In this document: positions 1-12,416 of the stretch, in pieces | Numbering within the stretch: position 1 is the first letter of the stretch | Layout of the letters: each line of letters begins with the position of its first letter | From: Pseudisothecium myosuroides | Lineage: Eukaryota; Streptophyta; Bryopsida; Hypnales; Lembophyllaceae | Direction: 5' to 3' | Length of the DNA: 64,000 nucleotides | Assembly (NCBI GenBank): GCA_951799445.1 | Contig: OX637289.1 | Location: 2,892,501-2,956,500 of the forward strand | Notes under the pieces: model-generated | Seen by the model: the letters and a program-made list of their open reading frames with translations, nothing else | What the model was told of the DNA's origin: nothing | The model's database searches: none | Program-made: the position numbers and the translations under genes

Positions 1-616
1 AATATCTTAGTGTGGAAAAGCATGTCGAAAAGTGGCAACAACAATAAAATGGTTTCTTGGGCATTTAAAGATTAATATTTATGCAAACATGACATTGAAA
101 GCATAACTATTCAATTCAAAAAATTCAAATGTTAGGCATTGAATTAATATTATATATATGTATGACTTTCAAAAAATAAAATTTAAGAATAAATGGTTGC
201 AAAATTTTTGTACTACTAGTAAAAATCTATTAAATGTTTTAAATTATTTAATTCAATTTTGTAAGATATGAGTTTCAAATTTGAAGTGTGCAAAAACTAA
301 ACACAACTTTTTATTATCAATATCTTCTATAAATTTCTCTCTAATTATCATAAATATTCACCATGGTGCTTCAAATACATATTTCTATACACTTGAATGA
401 GAATAATATAAATTTGAATTAATTTTGCCATTCAAAAACTAAAAAAATTAAAAAAAAGGAGCAATAACTTTATCATCTTATTGCCAAGATTCAAATCCAT
501 GGAAAATTTCAATAATTAACTCAATTAAAAAATGAATCATGTTATTGGCACAAAAATATTTGTTAAATTTTAAAACTGATATAGAAGAAGAGAAAATGAA
601 CCTCGAGAACGAGTAA

Positions 617-1539
617 TTAACCCCTAAAGGCCCAAAGTCCCCTTGAGCAACACTTGGGATTTCGGGCAGGCTCGTGCGACGTGAAATTTCGACCTGATTT
701 TTTTAAACTTTTTTTGAAGATAGGAAATCACATTAGCTTTCCAAAAATATAATTTTTTTTCAATCGGTGCCCGGGAAAAAAAGTTATGCTGGCCAAAGTC
801 AAAAAAGCAGTTCGCCGGGCAGAAAAAAAAACTTGTAAAGAATTGAATTGTTTTTTTTTATTTTTTTTCTCAAAGATCATGTTTTTGTCTATATTTGAAG
901 CTTTGATTCATTCTATTTGGACTTAGAATGAGAAAGTTATGGACAATCTTGTTTTCCAGGCAATCTAAGCGTCTTCTTCAAAAACAACTTATAAAATTCA
1001 TTTTTGAATGCAATTTTCAAATTTTTTCAATTTTTTTTTTTGAAAAGGTTAAGTTTGTTTGCAAGAACAATCTCACCGTTGGAATTATGGTTTTTGAATT
1101 CCATCTAAGAGCTATTGAAGATTTAGTGTTTTATTCAATTTTGGACCTACTTCTATTTAACAATTTTTTTATATGTGAAAATCAAGTTTTGACATTCTGA
1201 AATTTTTTTCCCCGACTCTCAACTCAAATGTTCAACATAAAAAGTTTTAACTTTATGGTGTGTAGTGCCAAAAAAATCCACAAATAGCCGTCAAAGTCAT
1301 CTGAATTTGCAATCCAGAGTTCAAAAAAACTTCTTTTTCCAACTTCAAACGGTAATATCTTCCAATCCGTACGGTCAAACTTCATGAAATTTTTACCACA
1401 TGATTTGAGACAAGTGAAGTACAAGATCCTATGGTTAGATTCTAAAAAAAAAAGTTTTTGGTTTAAGGAGTGATCGCAGTAGAAATGGCAATTTTCAGTG
1501 GTTTCGGAGCCAGAAATGCCTTGGGCCATTAGGGGTTAA
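617..1539 (+). mobile_element. TTAA element copy 1, family 1 (reference copy)
   Basis: A complete 923 bp copy with both ends intact: TTAACCCCTAAAGG on the left (end A, followed by CCCAAAGTCCCC) and a short TTAGGGGTTAA on the right (end B, preceded by GAAATGGCAATTTTCAGTGG). Flanks outside TTAA (AGTAA left, AGTTG right) do not form a longer duplication, consistent with TTAA being the duplicated target. There is no long ORF, so it is non-autonomous. 'Plus' here means end A on the left. Confidence 0.75.
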
Positions 1540-2344
1540 AGTTGTTGTTTTAAAAAAATAAAAATAAAAGTCTTCACATTACGTAACTTCGGATCACTAG
1601 ACATGGCCATTGGATTGGACCAAACTCATAGATATTGCATATAAATATGGATATTTAGGGCCTCGATTTTAGGATTAAAAAAGAATAAATTTTATATAAT
1701 TACTTTCCAAAAATCAAAATAAAACAATGATAAGCGACAATATATGGGAAGGGGGTGCATTATTTGAGACTCGTTACTTAAGAAATAGGTATGTACACCC
1801 GTAATCAACCCTGTTTAAAATATGACAATAAGTTTGACCAACCTAGATATTGATTTTACAAGATTTAAAAAATCAAAACATAATAGTCTATGAGATCCTA
1901 GTCTTACTCTTTTTGATATACCTGTAGACAATACTTTGAAATTTATAGCTTATCCATACAGGGTCCAAATAATGCATGCTAAGAGCATATGCATTATTTT
2001 CCACAAAATGACATACAATAAGGCCTTTTGAGGGCTTGGGCAAGGCCGCATATTGAGGGGCGCTTGATTTTTTCTAATCTTGCCCTATTGGCAGGCTTGC
2101 CATAAACTCGTTAGCCCCATCCAGCTGCCAAATTTGAAAATAGCCTTCGTATTGCTTGGACTTGGCTACTACCACCCAATCATTTGCCTTCACAATTTTT
2201 TTGCATGGAGCAAGAATCTAGAATGTTAGGGCCTTCAACATTTCCATGCATGGAGGTCATTATTTGGAGCCTTGTGACTAATTTTTTCCATTGACTGGGT
2301 AACATTGCGAGCTTGTAAAGAGTCCTTACGGACAATTGTTGGAG
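1540..2344. other. no gene seen between two inverted TTAA elements
   Basis: AT-rich sequence between oppositely oriented copies 1 and 2. It contains a loose inverted motif, AATGCATGCT..AGCATATGCATT, near 1968-1997. No coding region or recognised repeat was found. Confidence 0.5.
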
Positions 2345-3265
2345 AATGGGTGCCCAGATGCTCTCCAAAACCACTGAAAACTGCCATTTCTGTTGCAATC
2401 ACTCCCTAAACCACAATTTTTTTTTTAAAGAATCTAAACGTAGGATCTTGAACTTCACTTGTCTCAAATCATGTGGTAAAAATTTCATGAAGTTTGACCG
2501 TATGGATTGGAAGATATGAGCATTTGAAGTTGGAAAAAGAAGTTTTCTTGAACTATGGCCGGCCTGCAATTTCAGATGACTTTGACGGCCATTTGTGGAT
2601 TTTTTTGCACTACACACCATAAAGTTAAATTTTTTTATGTTGAGAATTTGAGTTGAGATTCAGGGATTTTTTTTTTAGAATGTCAAAACTTGATTTTCAC
2701 ATATAAAAAAATTGTTAAGTAGAAGTAGGTTCAAAATTGAAGAAAACACTAAATCGTTAATAGCTCTTAGGTGGAATTAAAACATCATAATCCCAATAGT
2801 GGGATTGTTCTTGCAAACAAACTTAACCTTGTCAAAAAAAAATTGAAAAAAATTGAAAATTGCATTCAAAAATGAATTCTGTAAGTTGTTTTTTGAAGAA
2901 GATGTTTAAATTGCCCAAAAACAAGATTGTCCATAACTTTTTCATTCTGAGTCCAAATAGAATGAATCAAAGCTTCAAATGTAGACAAAAACATGATCTT
3001 TGAGATTTTATTTTTATTTTTATTTTTTTAAATTCAATTTTTTAAAGTTTTTTTTTTTTCTATCCAGTGAACTGCTTTTTTGACTTCGGGTGGCATAACT
3101 TTTGCTCCCGGGCACCAATTGAAAAAAAATTATATTTTTAGAAAGCTAATGTGATTTCCTATCTTCAAGAAAAGTTTCAAAAAATGAGATCAAAATTTCA
3201 GGTCGCACGAGCCTGCCCATAATCCCAAGTGTCTCCCGAGGGGACTTTGGTTCTTTAGGGGTTAA
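2345..3265 (-). mobile_element. TTAA element copy 2, family 1, inverted to copy 1
   Basis: Matches copy 1 over nearly its whole length in the opposite orientation (for example the CCACTGAAAACTGCCATTTC stretch near 2371 and CTTTAGGGGTTAA at the right end). The left, end-B terminus is diverged or truncated near 2345. Confidence 0.7.
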
Positions 3266-3402
3266 GGTAGGCACACCCATTCCCGTCCGTTTACCGCAAC
3301 CTGTCAAAATGTAGCAAAGGCGCACATTTTCTTTCTAGAATGTATTGCATTCATAGATGATGATGGAATGGGGTACATAGACGAGAATAGGTGCGTCTAC
3401 CT
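3265..3402. mobile_element. 138 bp TA-flanked MITE, AGGTAG ends
   Basis: Inverted ends AGGTAGGCACACCCATTC and GAATAGGTGCGTCTACCT are flanked by TA on both sides (3263-3264 and 3403-3404). The left TA lies inside the terminal TTAA of the neighbouring element, so this element appears to have used that TA as its target. It carries no ORF. Confidence 0.6.
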
Positions 3403-3526
3403 TATATGTGCGTCTTTTCTCTCATGAGCAACATGAACTCCGTCCACTTATGATTCATGAAGCATTATTTGTACAAGCGGACAAAATGATTTGTCCTTGC
3501 AAACACAAAATTGAAGGACTAAAGCC

Positions 3527-3754
3527 ATGGAATCAGCTGACAACGCTGCGTCGCTGCCAACAGAGAGGAGTGCGAATGATGAACGTCGCAGGCCCCCGCC
3601 CCCGCCTCCAAACTCCACTAACTTATCTCCAAGCCAGGCAGCCTCCACAATCAAACCTCCTCTTAATCTTCTACTTGATTTCCCTGACCGGGATTTGGCA
3701 GCTGCAGCTCTGCAATTGTTAGCCAAAGGGGTGTCAACTTCTGCACATTGTTGA
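3527..3754 (+). CDS. possible 75-codon proline-rich ORF or first-exon fragment
   Basis: The ORF starts at an ATG in good plant context (GCCATGG) inside a locally GC-rich stretch between AT-rich repeats. The product has an acidic/polar start, a run of six prolines after RRR (about residues 23-28), and an amphipathic end with LLLDFPDRDLAAAALQLL (about 48-65). It resembles the first exon of a plant regulatory gene, but no domain is recognised and no matching second exon was found. It may be a gene relic, a captured fragment or chance. Confidence 0.25.
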   Translation: MESADNAASLPTERSANDERRRPPPPPPNSTNLSPSQAASTIKPPLNLLLDFPDRDLAAAALQLLAKGVSTSAHC

Positions 3755-3872
3755 AAGTTAAGAAAACAGAGCATGATTTTGTTTCCTGGTGCAGGCTCAT
3801 GATGTTAGCAATGGCCGGGATTACCTTACCAGTTAGGGTTTCGCTCCCATTTGTTTCTTTGTGTGGAGTCAT

Positions 3873-4491
3873 GTTCAGTTGTCACGTGCAATCTTGAATA
3901 ATTGGAGAAAGGGAGCAATAGACCTCACATGCGTAGTCTTCACCGACTCCACCCTGGAGTCAGGGCTATTTCATGAATGAATCGGGGCTAATTAATGTAA
4001 TATGTGTTCGCTTGTGTTTTGGGTTGTTTTAAAAAAAAATTGGTCGCAAGCAGAAAGACTTGTCATTTTTTCCAATGTGGTGATGCGATTTTCCTTTAGA
4101 TGGGTTACAAGAGGAACAATTTTGTAACCCAAAACGACATGCCAAGCAACTCACCTTGTTTGGTATGCAGATATTGGGAGCTGTTTGCTGTACTCTAATT
4201 ATCAATATGTATTCCTAACATGATCCATACAAAGAACATGTACCATAGTAAGTGATCTTAGGTGGTTGCAATTAACCTTGATCTACCATATTCTCTAACC
4301 CCATCCTCCATGACGGGTGAGTTATTGGCCATACTATCTATTTGCTATGTTGTAAAAGGATATTACATCCATATATAAGTATATAGCAATGTTCTACACC
4401 TCGTGTAATATTTTTTATAAATTTTATGAATGTTTATATCAATTTGAAATGACCCTTTACAACAGGTTTACTTTTTCAATTTTTGAGGTTT
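3873..4491. other. no gene seen
   Basis: AT-rich sequence downstream of the proline-rich ORF, with no recognised repeat or coding region. Confidence 0.4.
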
Positions 4492-5429
4492 TTAAACTCC
4501 TAAAGTCCCGAGGCCTTTTCTTCATAAAAAACACACTCAAAATTGTCATTTTTATTGCAAAAAGTAAAGAACTTTACAACTTATTTTTTTGCATATTTAA
4601 TTGCATGATCTTGCACTAGGTAGTATAAGAATGTGTGGGAGAAATTTCAAAAACTCACACCACTTAGGTTGCAAGGTACTAGGGTTTAGTGAACAAAACG
4701 GGATTTTCAGTACGTTCTATGACTAGATTATTTGACTTTGAATCTTCTTCACTTAAAATTTTTGCACTAAAAATGTCAATAATTTTTTTTTTAATGTTGA
4801 AGATTTGAATTGACAATTTAGGAATTAAAATTTATAAAATAAAAATAAAATAAAAAATAAAAAACTTGATTTTCATTCTTTAAGAAATTTTTAAGTAGAA
4901 GTTGGTACGAGATTGAAGGAAAAACTAAATTGTTAATAGCTCTAAGATGGAATTGAAACAGACTAATTCCAATGGTGAGATTGTTCTAGCAAACATTATA
5001 AACCTCGTGGATGCTCTTTATTTTGAAAATAGTAAAAATGGAGTTCAAAAACAAATCCAATACATTATTTTCTCAAAAAGATGCTATGATTGCCCCCAAA
5101 ACAAGATGCTCTATAACTTTCACATCACTCGTCCAAATGGACTGAATCAAAGCTTTATATGTAAATGAAAATGTCATCTAAGAATAAAATAAAATTTATT
5201 TACTTTTATTTTAAATTTTTGTTGCTCGGTCATCTTGAGGTTATTGTGGCATAACTTTTTCTCCAAGGCACTAATTGAAATAAAAATTATATTCTTAGAA
5301 AGTCAATGTGACTTTTGATCCCCCCCCCCAAAAAAAAAATTCAGTAAATCAAGACAAAAATTGAGACTATAGGAGCCTATCCAAAATCCATTTTGTTCTT
5401 TCTAGAGACAATGGAACTTTAGGGGATAA
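4492..5429 (-). mobile_element. TTAA element copy 3, family 1, diverged
   Basis: Left end TTAAACTCCTAAAGTCCCG followed by the end-B motif AAAATTGTCATTTTTATTGC. The right end is AACTTTAGGGGATAA, a mutated terminus. The interior aligns with copies 1 and 2 (CTCTAAGATGGAATTGAAAC, TGGTGAGATTGTTCT), but with many differences, so it is older. Confidence 0.6.
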
Positions 5430-6639
5430 TATTGTTTTCAATGCAAAGGGAATTCTAAATAAGAAATCAAGACTTGAGGTTTTGTACAAGGATTATATAT
5501 TAACAAATACTTTGAAGTATAAATATCCAAGGTCTCTTATGAGCTTCTTGGATTTTGCTCTAAACTAATCAAAAATTTCAAATTTCGATTAGTTTTATCA
5601 ATGTTTTTAAAATTGAAACCATATAAATTGAAACTAAATGTGCTTTGGATCACATAGGAAAAAAAAATCACTTATAGATGAAAAATTAGAAAATTTGATC
5701 AAGAGGGTGTTAAGACTATAATAGTGATTTGAAGTCTCTAAATCCACTTTTAACATGACAAATTAAAATTGAGGGCATTAAAAAACCATGAGGCTAAAAG
5801 ACATAATGTGCATTACTATAATCAATTTATAACTTTTTCAAAATTTGCTCTACAATTTCTTAAACTAAAATTTCAATGTGGTTTTAACTTCAAGATCCAA
5901 TGTATTTGAGGATCATCTCCATAAGCCTTCAACACTACAAACTCACAATCTGCAATGGACACCCTTGTATAAAATCTCCAATGGGAAATTATAAACTATT
6001 TTTAAAAAATCTAATTTTTGATGCTTAATATAGTCTTTAAAAAATATTCAATTAAAAAATTAGCCAACTGTTAAAATAGGAGGTAAGTTAAATATCACTT
6101 AATTTGATCCATGGCTGTTGGGCATTCAATGAATTTTGAATCCTATTGAATCCTATTGAATCCTATAGATGGACACGGTTTTCTAAAATGATTAATAAAT
6201 TAGTCGTATTGTAATACTTGTGATGGTTCTACTAATGTATCCCATTGAACAATGATTTGGCCATTGTTGTATACACAATTTAGAATCCAAATATAACTAC
6301 TAAAATAGATGAACTAAAAGCATACATGTATAAATAAAAATCCTAATAATTAATGCTATTCTAAATCTAATTAGTTTGTATGTTAGTATAGAATCTCCCT
6401 CCTAATGGGGCTATATAGTTTTAGAATAACACAACCTATCCTTGGGGACACTATATAGAACATGAAATGAATAAACTCTTAAGTGATCTCAATTCTAAAG
6501 AAGGGGTGGTATTGTTCTTCTTCTTAGAATAATCATTTAAATGCTGCATGTGGCTTCTACCATGCAACTTAAACCCTAAATATCCAAGGTCTTTTGGAGT
6601 TTAAAAACATCATTGCTTCTGAAGTGTAATAAGTCTAAG
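5430..6639. other. no gene seen; one short tandem triplet
   Basis: AT-rich sequence without coding signal. A perfect threefold repeat of GAATCCTATT lies near 6138-6168. Confidence 0.4.
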
Positions 6640-7530
6640 TGTCACTAAGGTATAGAAATCTCAACCCTAAAATCTTGTAGTATGGGTGTTGAAGATGATA
6701 TGAATCAAATTTGGATTTATTTGACCACATAGATTGCAAGATTATAACGTTTTAGTGTTGAAAAAGGATGTTGAAATTTCTAAAGCAATACACTTGGAGG
6801 TAAAATTGCATTTCTAAACCTACTCAAATGAAAAAACTTTAAACTATAAAGTACTTTAAAACTAGCATACAAATACATTGGTGAAAGAAAATATCATTTC
6901 AATACACCCATTGTATTTGCAAAATGGCTTTGAAATGTCAAAAAATAGCAAAAAAGTTGGAAAAAATACTTCTAAGGTTGAACCTCTTTCTACTAAAATG
7001 CTTCTCAGTTACTCATAACTCTTGAATTGATATGAAGTTTTAACCACACAAACTAGACTAGTATGCTCAACTTTACCATTTCTTTTTAATATTGAAAACA
7101 AATACTATATAAAGAAGAAAGACGGTCCAAAAATGTATAGATTTTGAACTTTGAATTGATCCCAATCATTTAAAACAGCTTTGATTGACATGAAAATTTT
7201 GCTACAATAAGTAGATCCAAGGGGAACAATTCCAATTTTTTTTTTATTGGAAACGAACATTGGATGAAGGAGATACAAGCCCTTGAAGTTGCATCCATCA
7301 AAATGTAGTTTGATGAAATCAAATTGTACCCGTGAATTTTGAATGGCTCCACCAAAATCAATACATATTGGATTGATTTGAAAATTTTACCACACATCTT
7401 GGAAAAGAGAGCAAATTTTCCAATAAGGTTTATTGAATTTGGACATTGGATGCAAAAGTTACAACACTTCAAATTGGACTTCTAGACTATATGAAGACAC
7501 TTTTGGTTCCTTGTGGCACTTAGGGGTTAA
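6640..7530. mobile_element. TTAA element family 4, copy A
   Basis: Ends at the right with CACTTAGGGGTTAA. It is homologous to 41070-42532 over about 890 bp (shared GATATGAATCAAATTTGGA, GGATGAAGGAGATACAAGCC). The left boundary is not resolved. It lacks the Stowaway element present in the other copy, so it supplies the empty site near 6742-6750. Confidence 0.55.
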
Positions 7531-10020
7531 TACTGTAATTAATATGATTTCTAAAGTTTGGTTCCCTAAATATTTGACAAATCAGAGACTTCATTAACTT
7601 TTACTTACCTAGTCAAGGTTCCACAAATTGAAGGAAATGAAAAGAAGATTCATTGCAAAATGGAAGTAATGTCAAAACTATTTTGAGAAAATGTTCTTTT
7701 GGATTAAAAATAAAATTGAGAAAATTCCCAATACTACAAGTTAGTTTTTTAACAATACATCTAACTTACACAGAGAAACACTTAATCATATTATTTTATT
7801 TTCGAAGGAGCCAACAATTTGATTTTGTTATATAAATAATGAAATTAGGTTGCCTTATCCCAAGAAAGTTACATTACAAGCCATCAAAGTCAACAAATAT
7901 TTCTACAAATATTTCCATTTGTACACATGAAAGTTCATCAGTCCCAATTACAACAATATGTAATTCAAAAGTCAGTAGTGCATACTTGTACAATAACGAT
8001 AAAAAAATTATACAGTGTCAAATGTCAAGAAAATATTCATTTATTTCAAAAAATAAAAATAAAAATGTCAAGAAATTAGTGTCGGTGGGGGAACCTAATT
8101 TCACTGTTTAGTGCAGCTCTTTAATTGCTGATTTTGGGATTAGTGTAATTAAAACATAGTGTTAATGAATATGAAGTAACTCTATGCATTAATGGGCACC
8201 TTCATTGATTTTTCTGTGTAGCTAACTAAATTAACAGCAGCCTACCTGCAACAAGACGTGAAGTTTGATTACGGTAAGGTAGGGCAGTCCGGCCTGTAAC
8301 TACTGTAGACAGTTAAGCTGCATGGGTAACAGAAATTGAAAATGGAAAGACAGTCGGTTTCATTTGTTTCAAAAATAGAAAAATACCAGGCCGCTTGTCA
8401 ATTTGAGAAGAGATTACGGTGATGAGATTTTACCAAAAGATTGATCTGAAAACTACTTCATTGCTAAAAAATTGCACGCAATGGGACTCTTGTTTGCACT
8501 CAGGTGGAGGGCTCAAATATTTTTAGATTCTCTTTGGTAGGAATATGATTTCCTACTATCAAATAGATCATGGAAATTTCAGCTCCATATCATTAAATTT
8601 GGAGATTCCTAATGTAGTAAACCTTATGGTGTGACAAGTTAACAAAAATGATTTTTAAATATATATATTTTTAAATTTCTAAAAAATAAGAAATCTGATT
8701 AACATTAAGTTACCGTACGCATAGGGCAGTTTCGGCACTTTCCTGACGAAAGTGTTTACTTTTGCTAATTCGACAATTCGGCACCTTCATTTAGATTTCT
8801 TGACTTTCGGCACTTTGCTGTTTTTAATTTTTCAACGCTCCTAATTTTGGATTGATTCTTTCTATTGATGCATGAATGTGTTCTTTTTTCTAAATTTTCT
8901 CAAGAACAATTTTTGGATATTCAAAATTAGCAACGATGAAATTTTTCAGATTTTCAGAAATCACTACCCAATTTTCTAATTTTTCAGCATTTTCCAATTT
9001 TTCTCGAGTTATTCACGAAACTGACCTATGCATACGATAGACATCTCTAATAAAAATTTCACGTACATTGGACTTTTGCTTCAAAAGTTATAGCAGATGA
9101 CAAGAGAGTCACTTCCATTGTGACTAGTAAATAGGACCGGTCTTTCTTGCAATGACCCTTTACAGTCATAAATATATTGATAAAGGATGAAACACATGAT
9201 GTTTATCCAAATTTCTTCATCCAAATCAAATGAATTCTAGCAATTTTGTATAAAGTATTTTAGGAGATTTTCCAACATGTTTTTGCAACATCACAATTCA
9301 ATGAAAAATCTCTACAAATAAAATCCTTGAAGGTTGCAAAAAAAAATTCAATAATTAGGGATCCAATATTTAATTGCATTTCTATCTTTATTAGTCCAAT
9401 ATTATAATCTTTGAAATTTTGAACAAAAGTAGATAGGAACTCAATCGGGTATTGGATCCCACATGGATAGACATACTTTTAATTAGTGTTGTAGCACAGC
9501 ATCCATTGCTTCTTTGGAGCAAGTTTCAAATGTTAATAAATGTGATATAGGAGACTTAAACAAAAATACTACTAATATTAGAAAAATCTTAAAATAATCA
9601 AATTCTTCAATGCCCTTTAACCCTTTTTTGAATTCATTTTACATATTTTTGCCTAAATTCTTACAAATTTATATGTTATTTACTTCAATTTCATCAAAAT
9701 TAGAAATTTAAAAAAACAATTTGAAAAGATTTGAGCATTATTTTGGATGAATGTAGACAATAAGTCTCTCCAAAATATAGACTTTGGAATGTCGAGGAGT
9801 TCAAAATAAAATTTAATAAGAAAGGCAATACACATTTCATTCCAAAACATATCAATTGAACAACATGAACATTTAATTCATGTAGAAATCACTTGCAATG
9901 TGTATCAATCAAGACTAAGAAATAACACCCTCATGCAAATGAACCCATTTCTAGTGCATTTATATATAATAGAAATAGAGCAATTCATCAAAAAATAATT
10001 TTTCTACAAGGTTTTGAAAT
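7531..10020. other. AT-rich stretch without a clear gene
   Basis: Two short ORFs on the plus strand (7653-7835 and 7839-8111) have AT-driven composition and no domain. Near 8370-8400 is TTTCATTTGTTTCAAAAATA, similar to the A-rich LINE-like tails found at 17.5 and 24.9 kb. TTTCGGCACTTT-type motifs recur near 8732 and 8803. No supported gene. Confidence 0.4.
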
Positions 10021-10022
10021 TA

Positions 10023-10026
<4 letters not shown>

Positions 10027-10119
<93 letters not shown>

Positions 10120-10149
10120 GTGTGTGTGTGTATGTATGTATGTATGTAT
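10027..10149. repeat. compound microsatellite (TA)n(TG)n(TATG)n
   Basis: About 45 uninterrupted TA units (10027-10117), followed by a TG run and then TATG units. It is a long, uncorrupted array, so its length is probably polymorphic. It may also be collapsed or mis-sized in the assembly. Confidence 0.95.
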
Positions 10150-10497
10150 ATCAAGAAATATCCAAATTGATTAATTTACATGTAAAAACATGGTGTGTGT
10201 GGACAAAAGAAATGATCTTCATGACAAAACCTACAAAAAGTAGACAGCTAGTGGATCTTATTGTAGTCACTTTTCTAATATAAGTAGCTATTGCTTCTAC
10301 TAGTGACTTTGTCAAATATGGTAATACGGTGCTGAAAATTATCTAAAATTAACAATGACTTCAATCTAATCCTAACTTATATTGAGTTTTTTGATCAAAT
10401 ACACGTTTAGCACATTGCAACACCCTTTAGGAAAGAAGGAAAAATTTCAATTAGATGTTAAGGCAAAACGTTATGTTGACCAAATTTTTTGAGGTAG

Positions 10498-11384
10498 TTA
10501 ATTTCTTAAAGTCATGGCCAAGCCTTTTTTTCATCAAATTCCACTCAAAATTGTCATTTCTATTACAAAGTGCAAGAAAGTTTAGTATTTTTCCTAAACC
10601 ACATATCTAACTATAGGATCTTGTCCTTGAATGGTACAAAAATGTGTGGAGAGACTCTTTGGATTGCAAGATATTTCCATTTGAAGAAAAAAAATTGTTT
10701 TACTTTTCACCTTCTTTGTCTAGATTTTAAGACTTTTAATCTTATTAGCTTAAAATTTTTACACTACCAACATTGAAATAAAAAAATTAAACTGAAGGAT
10801 TGAATTGATAGTCTAGAACAAAAATTTCAAAATGAAACAGTTGAATTCTATTCTTTAAAAAATTGCTAAATGGAATTGATATGAGATCGAACACAAAAAT
10901 TAATCATTCATTTTCTAAAATAGAATGGAAATACTATAATCCCAATAGTGAGATTGTTGTAGCAAGGAAATTTAACCTGGTCAAATATTTGTTTTTTTGA
11001 TTGTAAAAATTAATTAAAAAATGAATCCTATAAGATAAGTTAGTTTTTTTTAAGAAAACAAGATTGTTTATAACTTCTTCATGACTATTCCAAATAAAAT
11101 GAATCAAATCTTTTCATATAGACAAAAATCTTTTCTATAAGAAATAAATTTTTGAAAATTTCATTTTTACTTTTTTTTACTTTTTTTTGTATAGCTTGTT
11201 GACTTAGAATGGCATAACTTTTGCTTCCGGGTACTAATTGAAATAAAAATCATGTTTCCAAAAAGCAAATGTGTTTTTTTGTTTTTAATTTTTTTTTTAA
11301 AAAACACCGTAAAAATTGAGACCTCATGAGACTACTTGAAATCCATTTTGTCCTTCAAAAGAATAATAGGACATTAGGAATTAA
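10498..11384 (-). mobile_element. TTAA element copy, family 1
   Basis: Starts TTAATTTCTTAAAGTCATGG with the end-B motif AAAATTGTCATTTCTATTAC, and ends with a mutated GGACATTAGGAATTAA. The interior matches other family 1 copies (CCCAATAGTGAGATTGTTG). Both ends are decayed. Confidence 0.6.
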
Positions 11385-11404
11385 GACGGTTTGAGTGTTT
11401 TTTG

Positions 11405-12029
11405 TTAAACCTCTAGTTATAGTTTTAATCTTTGAAGGACATTGCAAATACCATGGGCATTTTGAAATTCAAAACCTGAATTTTCACATAGTTCTTATTT
11501 TTAAATGTTTTAAAGCTTAACTAAGAACATGTAGCTTCAATAATCTAAAATGATTTATCCAACAAAATTGAGAATTGTTAATCTCAATGGTACAAATGTT
11601 GTAGTAAACAATTGGTATCTTTACTTCTTTTTTTCTTTTTCTTTTTTTTATATTAAATGCAAAAGACAACTTTATATGTTTTTTCTACCTTGATTGCCTA
11701 CAAAATAATACTCCCTATAACTTTCACCTCATTATTTGGAATTGAATGGTTCAAATGTTTTTGAGTAGGTATCAATCTATAAATCCAAAAAAAAAATCAT
11801 TACTTTTTTAGATTATGTGTTTGTTGCACAATTTGTCATTGAAATTAAAAAATCCTTCTAGCTTTTACAATATTTATTGGAATGACCTAAAACAAAGCTT
11901 CACACATAGATTATGATGATTAGTATCCATCCTAAAAATTTCATGTAAAAATTCCAAATCATAAAGTCAATAGAGCCTACATGAATCTTCAAAAATCCCA
12001 AATGGGCTAGTTGGCTCTTTAGGGGTTAA
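11405..12029. mobile_element. TTAA element, unassigned interior, about 625 bp
   Basis: The right end CTCTTTAGGGGTTAA is clear. The best left end is TTAAACCTCTAG at 11405, only a partial match. The interior partly resembles family 2 (AACTTTCACCTCATTATTTGG). Moderate support. Confidence 0.45.
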
Positions 12030-12062
12030 GTATACTTAAATAGACTAAATTTTAAGACCAAC

Positions 12063-12225
12063 CAAGGTTGCTAGCATATAAGCTTCGGATCTTGAGCCCA
12101 TGAGCTTTAAAGCCTGGGCACCTATATATATATATTGTAGGCACCTTCAATGGTTGTAGGGTACCTACTTACATATAGACTCAAAGCTCGTAGGCTCACA
12201 CTTCTACGCTCACACACTAAAGTAA
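12063..12225. repeat. short relative of the GCTAGCATGTGAGCC element
   Basis: GGTTGCTAGCATATAAGC at the left, CTCGTAGGCTCACACTTC at the right and GTAGGCACCTTCAATGG inside relate this to the larger copy at about 59739-60166. It is probably a deleted derivative. Confidence 0.45.
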
Positions 12226-12416
12226 ACCAACCTAAAAATGCAAGCTTCTTATTTCCGCCAGTCTACTTTTGGCTCCAATTTTGCCACCAAAACCATCTAA
12301 ATCCATTCACTTTTCTAACAAAAGCAAACCATCAATGTCACAAAACATAACATGTCAATCTTTCATTAGTCAATACTTAAGTGTTAATAGATACATGGAA
12401 GGGTGTTCATAGGTTG
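12226..12416. repeat. left half of a dispersed duplication (partner 55875-56067)
   Basis: Shares long runs with 55875-56067 (for example ATACATGGAAGGGTG and GTCAATCTTTCATT). The right half continues at 13330-13550, after the inserted TTAA element. Confidence 0.65.

Noticed and set aside
10027..10149. Possible cruciform or origin-like AT tract
   Set aside because: A simple (TA)n(TG)n microsatellite explains it fully; no origin signal can be shown in a plant nuclear context.
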